Below, piece after piece: positions 20,557 through 29,233 of a DNA stretch of 64,000 bases. Within the stretch, counting starts at the first letter, position 1. Each line of letters begins with the position of its first letter. Below the pieces are notes generated by a model, which had not been told where the DNA came from, ran no database searches, and saw nothing but the letters and a program-made list of their open reading frames with translations. A program made the position numbers and the translations under genes. The DNA is from an uncultured Pelagibacteraceae bacterium (lineage in GTDB: Bacteria > Pseudomonadota > Alphaproteobacteria > Pelagibacterales > Pelagibacteraceae): the NCBI GenBank assembly GCA_902601705.1, contig CACKNV010000001.1:124001-188000 (forward strand), in the 5' to 3' direction.

Positions 20557-21819
20557 TCAAGATCTATTAAGTTTAAAATCTAGATATAAGGCAGCAGTCC
20601 AAGAAAAATTTTTAGCACCCATTCCTAAACCTGACTTACAACTATAATATTCACGAAATTTTTTTCTTTCGACTAAATTAATGGTCTTTTTTCTTATAAT
20701 TTCTGCAAATTTTTTATCTTTATTTTTCAATCCTTGATAAATAATCCAATTGCAATTAACCCATACTGGTCCCCTCCAGTACCTCTTTTCCTCAAAAGAT
20801 TTATGCTTAGAACTTATAGAAGGAAAAAAATATTTCTCGTTCTTATAATATTTTTTTAAACTTTTAATTAACTCTCTATTAATTAAATTATTATTTAAAT
20901 CAGCGAAAAGCATAAAAAAATTAGTTATTGATGGTATCTCTACTGAAGTATTATTTTTAAGATCTTTATTTTTAAATTTCATTTTTTTAGAATTGAATAA
21001 TTTTACAAGTTTGCTTTCATTTAAAAGAATATATTTTTTTAATAAAGAGCTACTCTTACCTATGAATTTTAGTAAAAAATCTAAATCTTTCAAAGCTTTT
21101 AAAAAAAGTGAGTTAAATCCTACATCAACAACATTAAATTTTGATTTGTAATAAAGTTTTTTAGGATCATAATTCAATTCTCTTAAGTGATTTTTGATCG
21201 TTACATACCTATCGTAATCAATTTTTAATGGTCTTTGACTTTTTTTAACAATTTTATTATCTTTTCTTTTGTAGCTAAGTTTAGAGTCTATTTTGATCTT
21301 GCTCATTGGTTTGTCCCATAAAGGGGAATTGTCATATCCACTTTCCCATGGATGAAGTATAGAAATTAAACCAGTTCTTTTTGGATCTCTGTATCTAATA
21401 AACCATTCTAAATATTTTTTAATCTTTAATATTAAAGTTTGATATCTTTTTATCTCTTTTTTTGAAAATTTTCGTCTCTCAATAATTATCCTTAAAATAC
21501 TCGCTAATATCGGAGGTTGAGTGATTCCAGATGAGGAAATTTTTTTACCACAATCCCAAGCTTTATAGTTAGGCGTATAATTTAAATCTTTAATATGAAA
21601 AAGAATATGTGGAATCATTCCATCATCCCACTGACCTGAAATTAAAGTTTCAATTTCTTTAAATGAGTAATCTAAATTGAAATAAGAGTATCCTAACGCA
21701 ATGAAAGCAGAATCCCAATTCCACTGAGCTGGATAAAGTTTAGTATTAGTGGGTAATGTATAATTTAATCTTCTGTTATTTATTAAGGTTCTCTTTGCTT
21801 CTTTAATTGAGCTATTCAT
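20557..21819 (-). CDS. GH63/MGH1-like glycoside hydrolase, cytoplasmic
   Basis: A 420-residue (alpha/alpha)6-type glycosidase with no signal peptide. Seen: YPAQWNWDSAFIALGY at about 29-44, SGQWDDGMIPHILF at 61-74, the family hallmark HPWESGYDNSPLWD at 156-169, and RYWRGPVWVNCNW near 349. These match the MGH1-like group of GH63, which includes mannosylglycerate and glucosylglycerate hydrolases. Its start overlaps the permease stop by one base, so it belongs to the ABC operon and should act on whatever is imported. Plausible substrates are glucosylglycerate, glucosylglycerol, mannosylglycerate or a small alpha-glucoside; the sequence alone does not decide. Confidence 0.82.
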   Translation of the reverse strand: MNSSIKEAKRTLINNRRLNYTLPTNTKLYPAQWNWDSAFIALGYSYFNLDYSFKEIETLISGQWDDGMIPHILFHIKDLNYTPNYKAWDCGKKISSSGITQPPILASILRIIIERRKFSKKEIKRYQTLILKIKKYLEWFIRYRDPKRTGLISILHPWESGYDNSPLWDKPMSKIKIDSKLSYKRKDNKIVKKSQRPLKIDYDRYVTIKNHLRELNYDPKKLYYKSKFNVVDVGFNSLFLKALKDLDFLLKFIGKSSSLLKKYILLNESKLVKLFNSKKMKFKNKDLKNNTSVEIPSITNFFMLFADLNNNLINRELIKSLKKYYKNEKYFFPSISSKHKSFEEKRYWRGPVWVNCNWIIYQGLKNKDKKFAEIIRKKTINLVERKKFREYYSCKSGLGMGAKNFSWTAALYLDFKLNRS

Positions 21820-23012
21820 TATCCTTTAACACCTCCAGCTGTTAAACCGCTTACTAAATATTTTTCAAAATATATGAAAATTAAAAGTATTGGTAAAGTA
21901 ACTACTACAGATCCAGCCATTAGATATTGCCGTGGCGTTTCGGCATCACCAGTTAAATGATTTATTGCTCTAGATAATGTAAATGTTTTTGGATTATCCA
22001 AAAACATAAGAGAAAATAAAAATTCATTCCAAGCTATCATAAATACATATAACGATACTGAAGCGATAGCAGGTAAACTAAGAGGAATTATTATTTTAAT
22101 AATTATTCCAAACCAATTTTGTCCATCTATAAGTCCCGCCTCTTCAATTTCTTTAGGTATGCTTTTAAAGTATCCTTGAAGCATATAGATGGCTACTGGT
22201 AAAGTGGTTGCTGTATAAACTATTAGTAGACCTTCCACAGAATTCCTTAAACCTAGTTGACTAAAAACAGTGTATAAAGGAATTACTAATACTATTGCTG
22301 GAAACATATAGATTATTAATATTGATGTTGAAAGAAAAGTCTTACCAAAGAAATTTAATCTTGCAACAGCGTACGCTGCAGGGATAGAAAAAAATAAGGT
22401 TATTAAAACAGTTCCAACTGATACATACGAGCTTGTAAGAATATATCTACCAAAATCATATGTTTTGAAAATAACAAAGTAAGATTTGAATATCTCAAAA
22501 ATATTTTTTGAAAAATCAATACTTAGATCAATCGGGTTTATTAATAAAGCTGTTTGCGTTTTAAAGCTAGTAACAAACATTATGTAAAATGGAAACAATA
22601 TGACTAATGCAAAAAATACTATTGCAAATAAAGATAAAAACTCAAACACAATTTTTTCAGATATAAAATCCTGATTTAAATATTTTAAATCATATTTTTT
22701 CAATTTATTTGTAAAAAATAAAATTAGTAAAAAAATACCTACTGAAAACCACATAGGGGAGTTCTCATTTAAAAATGTATATAAAATTGTAAATGATAAA
22801 GATAAAATAAAAATTTTTAAGTAATGATTAAACTTTTTTCCAATTAATACACAAGTTATAACTAGTCCTAGTGATAATAATAGATTTAGATTAAAGTTAA
22901 GATTTGAAAAACTTAAACCTTGCAAAGTTGCCAATATTTTCCATATACAAATTATTATTGTAAGAAAAATTGATGATGCAAGTAAAGTTATTATTAAAGA
23001 TTTAAATTTCAT
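21819..23012 (-). CDS. Sugar ABC transporter permease, MalG-like with N-terminal extension
   Basis: Inner membrane subunit of a carbohydrate importer. The ATG at 23012 (MKFKSLIITLL) is preferred over a TTG at 23027; either way the start overlaps the upstream permease. 397 residues, about 120 more than a normal MalG. The first 110 residues hold about four extra hydrophobic helices (near 5-25, 41-57, 66-82, 88-104). The canonical six-helix core follows, with the coupling EAA loop EEAGLIDGQNWFGIIIKIIIPL and the typical C-terminal end YLVSGLTAGGVKG. The role of the extension is unknown. Confidence 0.88.
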   Translation of the reverse strand: MKFKSLIITLLASSIFLTIIICIWKILATLQGLSFSNLNFNLNLLLSLGLVITCVLIGKKFNHYLKIFILSLSFTILYTFLNENSPMWFSVGIFLLILFFTNKLKKYDLKYLNQDFISEKIVFEFLSLFAIVFFALVILFPFYIMFVTSFKTQTALLINPIDLSIDFSKNIFEIFKSYFVIFKTYDFGRYILTSSYVSVGTVLITLFFSIPAAYAVARLNFFGKTFLSTSILIIYMFPAIVLVIPLYTVFSQLGLRNSVEGLLIVYTATTLPVAIYMLQGYFKSIPKEIEEAGLIDGQNWFGIIIKIIIPLSLPAIASVSLYVFMIAWNEFLFSLMFLDNPKTFTLSRAINHLTGDAETPRQYLMAGSVVVTLPILLIFIYFEKYLVSGLTAGGVKG

Positions 23013-24261
23013 TTGCCTTTTTTCCAATTAATTTGAAATAAATAATCATAAAAGTTATTAATAATAATACGATTACTATTGAAACTGCTGAGCCCATACC
23101 AATATTTGATATCGCAAATCCTTGTTGATACACACTTATCGGTAATGTCAAAGTACCCGAAGCACCACCAGTTAATAAAAATATATCTTCAAATTTGTTG
23201 AAGTTCCAAATAAATCTAATCATGAACAAAATTGATAAAATTGATGTTATTTGTGGAAGGGTAATATAAAAAAATTTTCTAAATGGTCCAGCACCGTCAA
23301 CATCCGCTGCCTCATAAAGATCTCTAGGAATAGCTTGTAGTCTAGCTAATATAAATAAAAAAGCTAAAGGAAAATATCGCCAGATCTCAAAAAATATCAC
23401 TGTCGTTAATGCTAATCTAAGTTTTAACTCAAATCCTAAAATATTAATAATTAAATACTTTTGTCCAAGTAAATTTATGGGTTTTTCAATTACTCCATAA
23501 TTAACTAGAAGAGAATTTATTGTACCGCTATTAGGATCTAAGAGTAAAGTCCAGGTATAAGCCAAAGCAACCACAGGTCCTACATAGGGAAAAAGCAGTA
23601 TACTTCGCATAAAAGTTCTTCCATAAAATTTTTGATTTACAAGTTGAGCAGCGAATATGCCAAGTAAAATAGCTCCAAGTGTTCCAAAAAAAGTAAAGTA
23701 AAAAGTCGTCATTAAAAGCTCAAAAAAATTGTTATTAATAAAAACGTTTTTAAAATTTTTGAGAGTAAAATCTGTAGTCAATAAAATATTATTTGATTTT
23801 CCATTCAAATCTGGTTTATTAGATTTAACGTATTTACTGTTGATAGCATTGTTATTCACATCTTTTACAAAAATTTCGAAATTTTCACGATAGCCTGCCT
23901 CCCAATCTCCAAAAAAACATTTTACTTTTTGTGACTTAAATTCACATCTTTTGTCCAAATTAACTGGTTCAATATTTTTTGGTAATTTATCTGAAAATCT
24001 AACTTCTCTAATATCTTGAATTAAAGAACTATTTCTTAATTTATAGATAATTTTTAATTCAGAATTGCTATCTTGTATATTTTTTACAATTTTTTTTGCT
24101 CTAGGCTCAGGAATTCTTATGTCTTTAAGCCCAACTTCTTTGAAACTAATCCAGACGTTTGCAAAAATTGGAAATAAAATTATTGCAAATACCAGGCATA
24201 CAGCAGGTAAGAGAAGTGTATATGCAGTCCTTTTTTCTATTTTTGATAATGTGGAGCTCAT
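23002..24261 (-). CDS. Sugar ABC transporter permease, MalF-like with periplasmic insert
   Basis: Partner of the MalG-like subunit. 419 residues. TM1 lies at about 14-36, followed by a roughly 130-residue hydrophilic region (about 40-175), then the MalF core with EAA loop YEAADVDGAGPFRKFFYITLPQ. The insert lies where E. coli MalF carries its P2 periplasmic domain, which contacts the binding protein, but resemblance is positional only. The ATG starts one base after a perfect 15-bp hairpin (24262-24296), leaving no free Shine-Dalgarno sequence when the hairpin is folded. Confidence 0.9.
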   Translation of the reverse strand: MSSTLSKIEKRTAYTLLLPAVCLVFAIILFPIFANVWISFKEVGLKDIRIPEPRAKKIVKNIQDSNSELKIIYKLRNSSLIQDIREVRFSDKLPKNIEPVNLDKRCEFKSQKVKCFFGDWEAGYRENFEIFVKDVNNNAINSKYVKSNKPDLNGKSNNILLTTDFTLKNFKNVFINNNFFELLMTTFYFTFFGTLGAILLGIFAAQLVNQKFYGRTFMRSILLFPYVGPVVALAYTWTLLLDPNSGTINSLLVNYGVIEKPINLLGQKYLIINILGFELKLRLALTTVIFFEIWRYFPLAFLFILARLQAIPRDLYEAADVDGAGPFRKFFYITLPQITSILSILFMIRFIWNFNKFEDIFLLTGGASGTLTLPISVYQQGFAISNIGMGSAVSIVIVLLLITFMIIYFKLIGKKANEI

Positions 24262-24296
24262 TTAAAAGCGGATAATAACCTATTATCCGCTTTTAA
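24262..24296 (-). terminator. Perfect hairpin between binding protein and permease genes
   Basis: A 15-bp perfect inverted repeat (24262-24276 and 24282-24296) around a 5-base loop. Read on the minus strand it begins 12 bases after the binding-protein stop, with arms containing GCGGATAAT and ATTATCCGC. The T-run of four is inside the stem, so it is a weak terminator by the standard model. It could attenuate read-through into the permeases, protect the 3' end of the binding-protein mRNA, or block ribosome access to the permease start, which it directly abuts. Confidence 0.75.
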
Positions 24297-24308
24297 GAAA
24301 TAAATTTG

Positions 24309-25631
24309 CTAGAATTTTGCTAATTCTGCATTAATTTTTTTAACCGCTTCATCAACAGTTATTTGGTCATCAATGTATTCTCTTGTAATTCTATTCAAGA
24401 ATTGAGCATTGATTATTTTTGATGCTCTTGAAAGTTCACCTTCCTTTACACCCCATCTATTTGCAGTATCTAATCCTGCAACAATGTTATTTATTACATC
24501 AGGTGAATACAGTTCGGTTAATGGTTTTTTTCTATCTACACCAACTGGTAATTTACTCCAAGCTTTTGTAAACGCAGCAGGATCTGAAGAATTTCCTCTT
24601 CTTACTGGAAATTTACCTTCAGGAGCGATTGCTAACGTGCTTGTGTAACCTTCGTCCATAGAATATTCCACAAACTTTTTAGCTTCATCAGTATCTGCAT
24701 CAGCTGTAATACCGAAATATCTTACATCTGCCCATGCAGCACCTTTCTTGTTATTTGGTCCACTAAAATTCGTTATGAAACCAGTTTTAGAAGCAAGTTC
24801 AGGTGATGTTGGATCGCTATTTATTGTTGGTGGAGCTGAATCTCTTAATCCAGCTAATTCATCCATAATGAATGGCGACCAAATTATCATTGGTGTTTTT
24901 CCTGCAAAATAAAGTTCCCTTGATTGTTTCCAAAATAATTCTCCCGGAGGACTAGCCTTAGCTATTATTTTGTAAAACTCTAAAGAATTCTTAAGAGCTT
25001 TTCCTTGTTTTTTTGTTCCACCTTTTTTAACAAAGTTAACTCCATTTGCTAATAGAACGTGTTCAAGAACTTGGCTCATAAAGTTTTCATCAGTTTTAGT
25101 TGCAGCAACAAAACCAAACATATCTCCTCCTGAAAGAACTTTTACAGCTTTAGTTATATTTTCATAACTTGTCGGTGGTTCAAGACCTGCTTGTTTAAAT
25201 AAGTCTTTTCTATAAACTACCATTTGTGTCCAACCATCAACTGGCACAGCAGCAATTTTTCCACCCTTCTTTGCCATATTCAATGCTCCCGGAGCAAAAG
25301 TTTTTTTTCCTAAGCTTTTCACAACATCGTTATTAGCATTTACATCAAGTATACCTGCCTCTGCCCAAGGTAAAACATATTGAAGTGTATGATAAATTAC
25401 ATCTGGAAGATTACCTGCGGCTGCAGCAGCAGTAGCTCTTGATCCTAAATCTTTTTCCTCTACCGGGATTACTTCGACTTTGATCCCAGTTTTAGATTCA
25501 AATGATTTAGCCATTTCCATTTGTTTTTCCATTCTTGCTGGCTGAACTTCTGTAGTCCAAAAAGTAATATCGGCAAAACTATTAGACGTTAAAAAAGTTA
25601 AAGCAAAAATGAAACCTACTATTTTTCTCAT
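24309..25631 (-). CDS. Sugar ABC transporter substrate-binding protein (MalE-like)
   Basis: Periplasmic receptor of the carbohydrate importer. 440 residues. A Sec signal peptide is seen (basic MRKIV, hydrophobic GFIFALTFL, likely cleavage after NSFA), then ITFWTTEVQPARMEKQMEMA, the usual beta1-alpha1 start of family 1 solute-binding proteins. A strong Shine-Dalgarno (AGGAGG) lies 5 bases before the ATG. It is the first gene of the leftward operon; the ATPase is transcribed divergently across 120 bases. The sugar bound cannot be read from sequence; the downstream GH63-like enzyme suggests a glycoside. Confidence 0.9.
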   Translation of the reverse strand: MRKIVGFIFALTFLTSNSFADITFWTTEVQPARMEKQMEMAKSFESKTGIKVEVIPVEEKDLGSRATAAAAAGNLPDVIYHTLQYVLPWAEAGILDVNANNDVVKSLGKKTFAPGALNMAKKGGKIAAVPVDGWTQMVVYRKDLFKQAGLEPPTSYENITKAVKVLSGGDMFGFVAATKTDENFMSQVLEHVLLANGVNFVKKGGTKKQGKALKNSLEFYKIIAKASPPGELFWKQSRELYFAGKTPMIIWSPFIMDELAGLRDSAPPTINSDPTSPELASKTGFITNFSGPNNKKGAAWADVRYFGITADADTDEAKKFVEYSMDEGYTSTLAIAPEGKFPVRRGNSSDPAAFTKAWSKLPVGVDRKKPLTELYSPDVINNIVAGLDTANRWGVKEGELSRASKIINAQFLNRITREYIDDQITVDEAVKKINAELAKF

Positions 25632-25751
25632 TTTTCCTCCTATTAATTATTTAAATAATGATTTAAGTTTAACAATAAGGTAATGAAATCTTCTATGATT
25701 AAAATGCATACTAGGTTTGATAAAATTTAAAATAATGAAAATTATTAAAAT
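25632..25751. promoter_or_regulatory. Divergent regulatory gap of the sugar transporter
   Basis: 120 bases between the divergent binding-protein and ATPase genes. It must hold both promoters. It contains a strong AGGAGG Shine-Dalgarno for the binding protein and a 14-base palindrome attatttaaataat (25646-25659), which could be an operator but is AT-only and so of low significance. No clear sigma-70 boxes could be assigned. Confidence 0.4.
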
Positions 25752-26807
25752 ATGACTTTTTTAAAATTTGAAGATATTGATAAATCTTTTGGTAAAAACA
25801 ATGTAATTAGTAATTTTAACCTAGAGGTTGAAAAGGGTAAATTTATAGTATTATTAGGCCCATCTGGTTGCGGGAAATCTACGCTACTAAGAATGATAGC
25901 TGGATTAGAAAAAATAGATAAAGGAAAAATACTTTTAGAAAATAATCTTTTAAATGATTTATTACCTTCAAAAAGAAAAATTGCGATGGTTTTTCAATCT
26001 TACGCTTTGTATCCCCATATGAATGTTTTTCAAAATATCTCTTTTGGTCTTAAAACTGAAAAAATTTCAAAAAATGAGATTACTGATAAAGTAATTGAAG
26101 CTGCAAAGATCCTAAAGATTGAGGAACTTTTAGATAGGAGACCAAAAGAACTTTCGGGAGGACAGAGACAGCGGGTTGCCATTGGAAGGGCTATAACTAG
26201 AAACCCTAAATTATTTTTGTTCGATGAACCACTTTCTAATTTAGATGCAGCGCTAAGGTCAGAAATGAGAGTTGAAATTTCAAAATTACATAAGAAATTA
26301 AAGAGCAATGTTGTTTACGTAACACATGATCAAATTGAAGCAATGACCTTAGCTGATAAAATTGTAATTATGAATAAAGGAAAAATTGAACAGTTTGGTG
26401 GTCCCGAAGATATTTACAATAATCCTAGAAATATTTTTGTAGCCGAGTTTATAGGTAATCCAAAAATGAATATTTTGAGGATTAATAGAAAAGATATAAT
26501 TAACAAAAATACATTAAAATTATTTAACAAAGATATCCATTTTGAAAATTTAAATTTTGAGAATGAACTCTATATAGGAATAAGACCTGAAGATATTTCA
26601 TTAGAAAATAAAAGTGAAATTTCAGTTAAAATTAAGATTGATCTAATTGAAAATTTAGGATCTGAGAAAATTATTTACACACACATAAATGGCTCAGAAA
26701 TAAGAATAAAAAGCGCTCAAAATATCAAAGATAAAAATATTACAATTTACTTACCAAAAAATAAGTTATATTTATTCGATGCTAATAAAAATAGATTTAA
26801 AACGTGA
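25752..26807 (+). CDS. Sugar ABC transporter ATP-binding protein (MalK/UgpC-like)
   Basis: ATPase expected to power the divergent MalF/MalG-like permeases. 351 residues. Seen: Walker A GPSGCGKST, Q-loop MVFQSYALYPHMNVFQN, signature LSGGQRQRVAIGRAI, Walker B LFLFDEPLSNLDA, H-loop VYVTHDQIEAMTLAD, then a C-terminal TOBE-like regulatory domain (IGIRPEDIS). No clear Shine-Dalgarno precedes the ATG; instead a six-codon frame starting at 25735 ends in TGA overlapping it (ATGA). Ends 27 bases before tRNA-Cys. Confidence 0.93.
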   Translation: MTFLKFEDIDKSFGKNNVISNFNLEVEKGKFIVLLGPSGCGKSTLLRMIAGLEKIDKGKILLENNLLNDLLPSKRKIAMVFQSYALYPHMNVFQNISFGLKTEKISKNEITDKVIEAAKILKIEELLDRRPKELSGGQRQRVAIGRAITRNPKLFLFDEPLSNLDAALRSEMRVEISKLHKKLKSNVVYVTHDQIEAMTLADKIVIMNKGKIEQFGGPEDIYNNPRNIFVAEFIGNPKMNILRINRKDIINKNTLKLFNKDIHFENLNFENELYIGIRPEDISLENKSEISVKIKIDLIENLGSEKIIYTHINGSEIRIKSAQNIKDKNITIYLPKNKLYLFDANKNRFKT

Positions 26808-26834
26808 TTTCAATCATGATTTTATCTAAAGAAT

Positions 26835-26908
26835 GGCCACGTGGCGGAATGGTTACGCAGAGGATTGCAAATCCTTTTATTCCAGTTCGATTCTGGACGT
26901 GGCCTCCA
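26835..26908 (+). tRNA. tRNA-Cys (anticodon GCA)
   Basis: A 74-base cloverleaf: acceptor stem GGCCACG pairs with CGTGGCC, the discriminator base is U (the Cys identity element), CCA is encoded. The anticodon stem GAGGA/TCCTT encloses TTGCAAA with GCA at 26867-26869, and the T loop is TTCGATT. The D-loop GG is present. Confidence 0.96.
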
Positions 26909-26955
26909 AAATTTCAGTTGTTTTATTTTACTAAAAAAAGTATGTTGCGTTTTAT

Positions 26956-27031
26956 TCCTCGGTAGCTCAGTTGGTAGAGCAGTTGACTGTTAATCAATTG
27001 GTCGCAGGTTCGAGTCCTGCCCGAGGAGCCA
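26956..27031 (+). tRNA. tRNA-Asn (anticodon GTT)
   Basis: A 76-base cloverleaf: acceptor TCCTCGG pairs with CCGAGGA, discriminator G, CCA encoded. The anticodon loop CTGTTAA places GTT at 26989-26991; the T arm is GCAGG-TTCGAGT-CCTGC. Lies 47 bases after tRNA-Cys, probably cotranscribed, and ends 2 bases before the opposing XRE gene's stop. Confidence 0.97.
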
Positions 27032-27033
27032 AA

Positions 27034-27399
27034 TTATACGACTTTTTCAAATTTAGAAGTGTTGTTCAATATCTGAAGAATTCTTTCTTTTTGACTCTTT
27101 GATAACGATGAAAAAGTTCTGGTTAAAAATGAGTAATTTAAATCATCATTCGTTGCTTCACCTGAATTAATATCTTTAAATTCTTTATAATCTTCAAAAA
27201 AATAAATTATAGGAACTTTTAAAAATTGAGACAATTGCATTAATCTATTTGAACTTACACCATTAGTACCTTTTTCATATTTTTGGATTTGTTGGAATGT
27301 TACATTAATTGCTTGAGCTACTTTTGTTTGAGTAAGACCTAATGAAAGTCTTCTCATTCTTAATTTTTTACCTAAATGAATATTGAAATTTTCTTCCAT
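27034..27399 (-). CDS. XRE-family helix-turn-helix regulator
   Basis: 121-residue DNA-binding protein. The start was set at ATG 27399 (MEENFNIHLGKKLRMRR), preceded by AAGGGAG at a good distance; the longer frame adds 25 atypical residues. The HTH_3 domain is seen at about 8-65: LRMRRLSLGLTQTKVAQAI, then NVTFQQIQKYEKGTNGVS as recognition helix and wing. The C-terminal half (FFEDYKEF onwards) resembles the small alphaproteobacterial Cro/CI-like regulators found in many genomes. No phage or plasmid genes are nearby, so it is probably a housekeeping regulator; its target is unknown. Confidence 0.88.
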   Translation of the reverse strand: MEENFNIHLGKKLRMRRLSLGLTQTKVAQAINVTFQQIQKYEKGTNGVSSNRLMQLSQFLKVPIIYFFEDYKEFKDINSGEATNDDLNYSFLTRTFSSLSKSQKERILQILNNTSKFEKVV

Positions 27400-27541
27400 T
27401 AGAACTCCCTTTTTTTTCAAATAGAACCTCAAAATGAACTTTTTATCAATAGACAAAAAAAATAAATTTATCACAAAAAAAGGTGAAAAAAATCGATTTT
27501 AGCTGTTGACTAAAGGTAAAAAAAACTGACCAAAATTTTAA

Positions 27542-28225
27542 TTAATTCACTTTTTTTAACCTATATTCCCAATATCCAGTCTTTTCAAATGCTGCTTTAA
27601 CCCATAAATATGTATTTTCTTCATACCATATATCTGTATTCAACCTCTTGCTGTATGGTAGAGTTTCGTCAGAAGATTTAAAATTAAAGCGAAGTGTTTT
27701 ATAAACTTTATCTCCAATTTTTATTTCTTCCTTGCCAATAAATGTTACTGTCTGCTCTATAATTCTTCCTGAAATTCCACTTATTTGGGCTTTCTTTTTA
27801 ACTATTTCGTGATTCCACCATGTCCCAACTATAAAATCTTTATTTGCGTCGCCTTTGTATGAAGATCCATCTATTATTAATTTTTTTTTATTTGGACCAA
27901 GTTTAATATTTACATATCTATCTTTTTTATTTTGTTTGGTCTCAGAAAAATAATTTTTGAAAATTCCTTTTTCATAATTTTCCTCACTTTTTGCAAAATA
28001 TTTATAAACAACAACCCCTAATTTTGAAATTTTAAAGTTAACTTCACTTTCGATTGAAAGACTATCTCCATTTCTATTGAAATTATACTTATGATAACCG
28101 ATTGGTTTGTTATTTCTAAGTAATTCGTATTCTAAATAATTATATTTCGCATAATGGTCAACATGACCTAAGGACTCTAATATAACCAATAAATAAATTA
28201 CAATTGAAAATGTTAACTTTTTCAT
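27542..28225 (-). CDS. Exported protein, DUF6134-like
   Basis: 227 residues with a signal peptide (MKKLTFSIVIYLLVILESLG) and a beta-rich mature part. Seen: YELLRNNKPIGYHKYNF near the start, IVGTWWNHEI at about 130-140, and the closing NTDIWYEENTYLWVKAAFEKTG. This pattern (a repeated-strand lipid-carrier-like fold starting with a GxH segment) matches my memory of the DUF6134 family, function unknown. It diverges from cysK with only 12 bases between start codons. Family assignment is tentative. Confidence 0.7.
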   Translation of the reverse strand: MKKLTFSIVIYLLVILESLGHVDHYAKYNYLEYELLRNNKPIGYHKYNFNRNGDSLSIESEVNFKISKLGVVVYKYFAKSEENYEKGIFKNYFSETKQNKKDRYVNIKLGPNKKKLIIDGSSYKGDANKDFIVGTWWNHEIVKKKAQISGISGRIIEQTVTFIGKEEIKIGDKVYKTLRFNFKSSDETLPYSKRLNTDIWYEENTYLWVKAAFEKTGYWEYRLKKVN

Positions 28226-28237
28226 ATATTTAATGTT

Positions 28238-29233
28238 ATGGAAACTAATTCTACTCTAAATCTAATTGGAAATACACCATTAGTAAGATTAAAACAAGCC
28301 TCGGAATTAACAGGTTGTCATATTTATGGAAAAGCTGAATATTTAAATCCCGGAGAGTCTGTTAAAGATAGAGCTGCCTTGTTTATTGTTCAAGATGCAA
28401 TTAAAAGAAAATTAATTTCTAAAGGTGGAACAATTGTTGAAGGAACAGCTGGAAATACTGGAATTGGTCTAGCAATCGTATGCAGAGAATATGATCTTAA
28501 ACTTAAGATTGTTATTCCGAAAACTCAATCTATTGAAAAAAAAGAAACTCTAAAGAAATTGGGAGCAGAGCTTATTGAGGTTGATGCTGTTCCTTACTCA
28601 AACCCAAAAAATTATATAAAACAATCACAAAAAATTGCTGAAGATTTGAATAAATCAAACTCTAAAGGGGTTTATTGGGCTAATCAATTTGATAATACTA
28701 TAAATACTGAGGCACATATCCAAACAACCGCAAAAGAAATTTGGAACCAAACAGCTGGCTCTATCGATGGATTTACGTGCGCTGTTGGTACAGGCGGAAC
28801 TTTAGCGGGTGTTTCAATTGGTTTAAAAGACAAAAATAAAAATATCAAAATTGCCTTATCTGATCCGATGGGTTCATCTCTATATTCACATATAAAAAAT
28901 GATAAACTTGAAAGTTCAGGTAGTTCAATAACTGAAGGAATTGGAACAGGTAGAATTACTAAAAATTTTGATAAAGCCTTGGTGGATGATGCTTTCCAAA
29001 CTGATGATACTGAAGCTCTAAATATAGTTTACGATTTAATTGAAAAACAAAAGATAATTTTAGGTGGTTCATCTGGGATAAACATAGCCGGAGCTATTAA
29101 ACTTGCAAATAAATTAGGTCCTGGAAAAACTATTGTGACAATACTTTGTGATCATGGAAAAAGATATGCTAGTAAAATCTTTAATAAAGAATTTTTAAAA
29201 AGTAAAAATTTACCTGTACCTAAATGGTTATAA
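28238..29233 (+). CDS. cysK: Cysteine synthase A family PLP enzyme
   Basis: O-acetylserine sulfhydrylase family: replaces the acetyl of O-acetylserine with sulfide to give cysteine. 331 residues. Seen: [12 protein letters not shown] at about 7-18, the PLP lysine in [11 protein letters not shown], the substrate loop [10 protein letters not shown] (usually [10 protein letters not shown]), the phosphate loop GTGGTLAG and a C-terminal extension ([11 protein letters not shown]...PKWL) typical of the alphaproteobacterial cysK group. Convergent with aapP, overlapping it by 6 bases at the stops. Confidence 0.88.
   Translation: METNSTLNLIGNTPLVRLKQASELTGCHIYGKAEYLNPGESVKDRAALFIVQDAIKRKLISKGGTIVEGTAGNTGIGLAIVCREYDLKLKIVIPKTQSIEKKETLKKLGAELIEVDAVPYSNPKNYIKQSQKIAEDLNKSNSKGVYWANQFDNTINTEAHIQTTAKEIWNQTAGSIDGFTCAVGTGGTLAGVSIGLKDKNKNIKIALSDPMGSSLYSHIKNDKLESSGSSITEGIGTGRITKNFDKALVDDAFQTDDTEALNIVYDLIEKQKIILGGSSGINIAGAIKLANKLGPGKTIVTILCDHGKRYASKIFNKEFLKSKNLPVPKWL

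Noticed and set aside
25646-25659. 14-base palindrome attatttaaataat as an operator
   Set aside because: AT-only palindromes of this size are expected by chance in a genome of this composition.
26835-27399. tRNA pair followed by an XRE regulator as a possible integration site or phage remnant
   Set aside because: No integrase, no repeated tRNA 3' end, and flanking genes are ordinary; the regulator resembles a chromosomal alphaproteobacterial type.
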